Below, piece by piece: positions 7,237-8,686 of a DNA stretch of 8,686 bases. The notes under the pieces were generated by a model, which was not told where the DNA came from, did no database searches, and saw only the letters and a program-made list of their open reading frames with translations. The translations under genes were made by a program, and so were the position numbers. The stretch is from Bacteroidia bacterium (lineage in GTDB: Bacteria; Bacteroidota; Bacteroidia; Chitinophagales; Saprospiraceae): positions 1-8,686 of the forward strand of contig JAUIIF010000160.1 of the NCBI GenBank assembly GCA_030431945.1, given 5' to 3'. Every line of letters begins with the position of its first letter. The first letter of the stretch is position 1.

Positions 7237-8586
7237 TTTTACCGCTTTGCGTAAAAAACGAATGGCGGCACTCAGCCCCCTCCCCGTTTTCAGGGTCAGC
7301 TTACGTCCCGTTTGTTGATTGTACAGGGCGACAATTTCCTGTTCGTACTCCGGGTAGAATTCCGGATCGAAGTTGGCCATCCCCAGGTGTTGTAAAACCT
7401 CCTCCACGTGCACTCCGTCCCGAATCCACTTTTCACATACTTCGTGGCGGTACCGGATGCCCATCAGGTTAAAGCCGCGGATGGTGCCGTCCTTTTCTTC
7501 GTAATTGATCCGCACGGCATGCTCGCCGTCGGGGTGCTCCCAGTAGAGGGTGGCCAGGCCTTCCCGGCCACCGGCGGGCACTTCTCCGTACACCTGGTAC
7601 TCCAGGTCAAGAAACTTAGCGGAGTTAAACCAGATTCCCGGATCGTAGGCCACCGGCCGGCCGAGAATGTTGTAGGCGACGGTTTCCCCCATCATGCGAC
7701 CAGTGTACCAGATGGCCTCGATGGCGCGCCGGCCGGGCCGGGGGGTACGGGCTTCGGCACAATCCCCGATGGCGTAGATGTTCGGTACCGAGGTGCGTAG
7801 GTAGTTGTCTACCTTAACTCCCCGGCCCAGTTCCAGTTCCGTGCAAGAGGTCAGGAAGCTCACGTTGGGGCTTACCCCGGCGGTAAGGCCCACGAATTGG
7901 CAGTCGATCTTTTCACCGTCTTTGGTAGTAATACTTCCTGCGGCACCGTTTCCGTCATCGTGGATGGTCGCCAGCTCCGTATTTTCCCGCAGGTCAATGT
8001 GGTGGCTCCTGATGTGACGACTCACCATCCGGCTTTCTTCCGGAGGTAAGGCATTGTTCCAGTAGGAGGCTTCCCGGATCAACAGTTTGACGGGAATCTG
8101 GCGGCTGTGCAGCATTTCTGCCAGTTCGATGCCAATGAGGCCACCACCCACTACGACGGCGGTCTTGATCTCGTCGGTAATCTCCTCCAGGTACTGCAGG
8201 TCCTGGGCGCTCACCATTCCCCCCACGCGGTCCAGGTCCTGCCCCGGCCAGCCGAATTTGTTCCACTGGCTGCCGCAGGCAATCACCAGGTTATCGTACC
8301 GCAGCGTGGTGCCGTCCGCAAACTCCAGTTTGCTTTCCTTTGCGTGAACCCGCTCAACGTACTGCTTACTTAAGTCAATACGGTTCTTCTCCCAGAAAAA
8401 GGGTTCGTAAGGCATCAGATCCTCCCAGCGCAGGTGCCCCATATAGGCATACATCAGGGCCGTGCGGGAGAAATGAAACTCGGTCTCTGCCGAGATCAGG
8501 GTAATGCGAACGGAATCATCGAGTTTACGCAGCCAGCGGGCGGCAGTAACCCCGGCAATGCCGTTGCCAATAATGGCGACGTGCAT
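7231..8586 (-). CDS. FAD/NAD(P)-dependent oxidoreductase, pyridine nucleotide-disulfide oxidoreductase fold
   Basis: A 451-residue soluble flavoprotein without signal peptide or membrane segments. The N-terminal Rossmann motif is GNGIAG (7-12) for FAD. A second Rossmann motif, VVVGGGLIGIELAE (144-157), is for NAD(P)H. The second FAD-contact motif is IYAIGDCAEA (270-279). VIACGS (101-106) occupies the usual ATG-like position. There is no CxxC redox pair after the first Rossmann motif, so it is not a disulfide reductase; it fits the NADH dehydrogenase/ferredoxin reductase/nitrite-reductase-like group. A C-terminal extension (about 310-451) carries conserved-looking aromatic and acidic residues and ends with a basic helix (TLKTGRGLSA ... 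RKAVKA) that could contact membrane or partner. The ATG at 8586 is preceded by CCATTCATTT with no Shine-Dalgarno. It lies 54 bases upstream of the polyferredoxin gene and 35 bases after the preceding partial gene, suggesting an operon. The partnership with the polyferredoxin is inferred from adjacency. Confidence 0.88.
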   Translation of the reverse strand: MHVAIIGNGIAGVTAARWLRKLDDSVRITLISAETEFHFSRTALMYAYMGHLRWEDLMPYEPFFWEKNRIDLSKQYVERVHAKESKLEFADGTTLRYDNLVIACGSQWNKFGWPGQDLDRVGGMVSAQDLQYLEEITDEIKTAVVVGGGLIGIELAEMLHSRQIPVKLLIREASYWNNALPPEESRMVSRHIRSHHIDLRENTELATIHDDGNGAAGSITTKDGEKIDCQFVGLTAGVSPNVSFLTSCTELELGRGVKVDNYLRTSVPNIYAIGDCAEARTPRPGRRAIEAIWYTGRMMGETVAYNILGRPVAYDPGIWFNSAKFLDLEYQVYGEVPAGGREGLATLYWEHPDGEHAVRINYEEKDGTIRGFNLMGIRYRHEVCEKWIRDGVHVEEVLQHLGMANFDPEFYPEYEQEIVALYNQQTGRKLTLKTGRGLSAAIRFLRKAVKA

Positions 8587-8621
8587 AAATGAATGGGTTG
8601 CTTAGTAATTATGACCGTAAA

Positions 8622-8686
8622 CTACACCTTTACCCGCGCTTTTGCTTCCTGAACAGTTGAGTTGATAGGGGTTTTAGCCGTTTCAG
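8622..8686 (-). CDS. 3' end of an upstream gene, unknown product (partial)
   Basis: Running in from the right edge on the minus strand, one frame stays open to a TAG at 8622-8624 and encodes ETAKTPINSTVQEAKARVKV. The composition (Ala, Lys, Thr, Val, Glu) reads like a plausible protein end, and the 35-base spacing to the oxidoreductase start fits a compact operon. A second frame is open almost as long, to a TAA, so the choice is not secure. Too little is in view to name a family. Confidence 0.4.
   Translation of the reverse strand, partial: ETAKTPINSTVQEAKARVKV

Overview
The window looks like chromosomal DNA of a Bacteroidota bacterium, most likely a Saprospiria/Lewinella-type lineage. The phylum call rests on three things seen here: a secreted protein with a C-terminal type IX secretion (T9SS) sorting domain, start codons preceded by A-rich leaders rather than Shine-Dalgarno sequences, and one good match to the Bacteroidota promoter -7 element TAnnTTTG. 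The lineage below phylum level is inference from overall style and moderate GC content.

Layout. Positions 1-640 hold no convincing intact gene, only short open fragments on the + strand and two small hairpins. The better fragment (196-432) has residues resembling the C-terminal domain of GldM-like proteins, so this may be a decayed gene end. A probable promoter (646-675) and a leader of nearly 190 bases with a hairpin precede the largest gene (868-3801, +). It encodes a 977-residue secreted right-handed beta-helix protein with a 'choice-of-anchor Q'-like segment and a T9SS type A tail. A strong intrinsic terminator follows at 3832-3899. A gene-poor gap (3900-4181) separates it from a convergent minus-strand block.

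The minus-strand block, in transcription order, is: the last codons of an unknown upstream gene (8622-8686), an FAD/NAD(P)-dependent oxidoreductase (7231-8586), a 12-helix NosR/NapH-like membrane polyferredoxin (5137-7176), and dapD (4182-4997). The oxidoreductase and polyferredoxin are 54 bases apart and probably form a two-part electron-transfer module: a soluble flavoprotein collects electrons from NAD(P)H or another donor and the membrane iron-sulfur protein moves them across or along the inner membrane. The terminal acceptor is not visible. dapD (lysine/meso-diaminopimelate synthesis) lies 139 bases downstream, behind seven copies of a heptanucleotide repeat that is G-rich on the transcript-sense strand.

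No CRISPR array, tRNA, rRNA, transposase, phage gene or recognisable defence system was seen. The items most worth following are the flavoprotein/polyferredoxin pair, the heptamer array before dapD, and the degraded left end.
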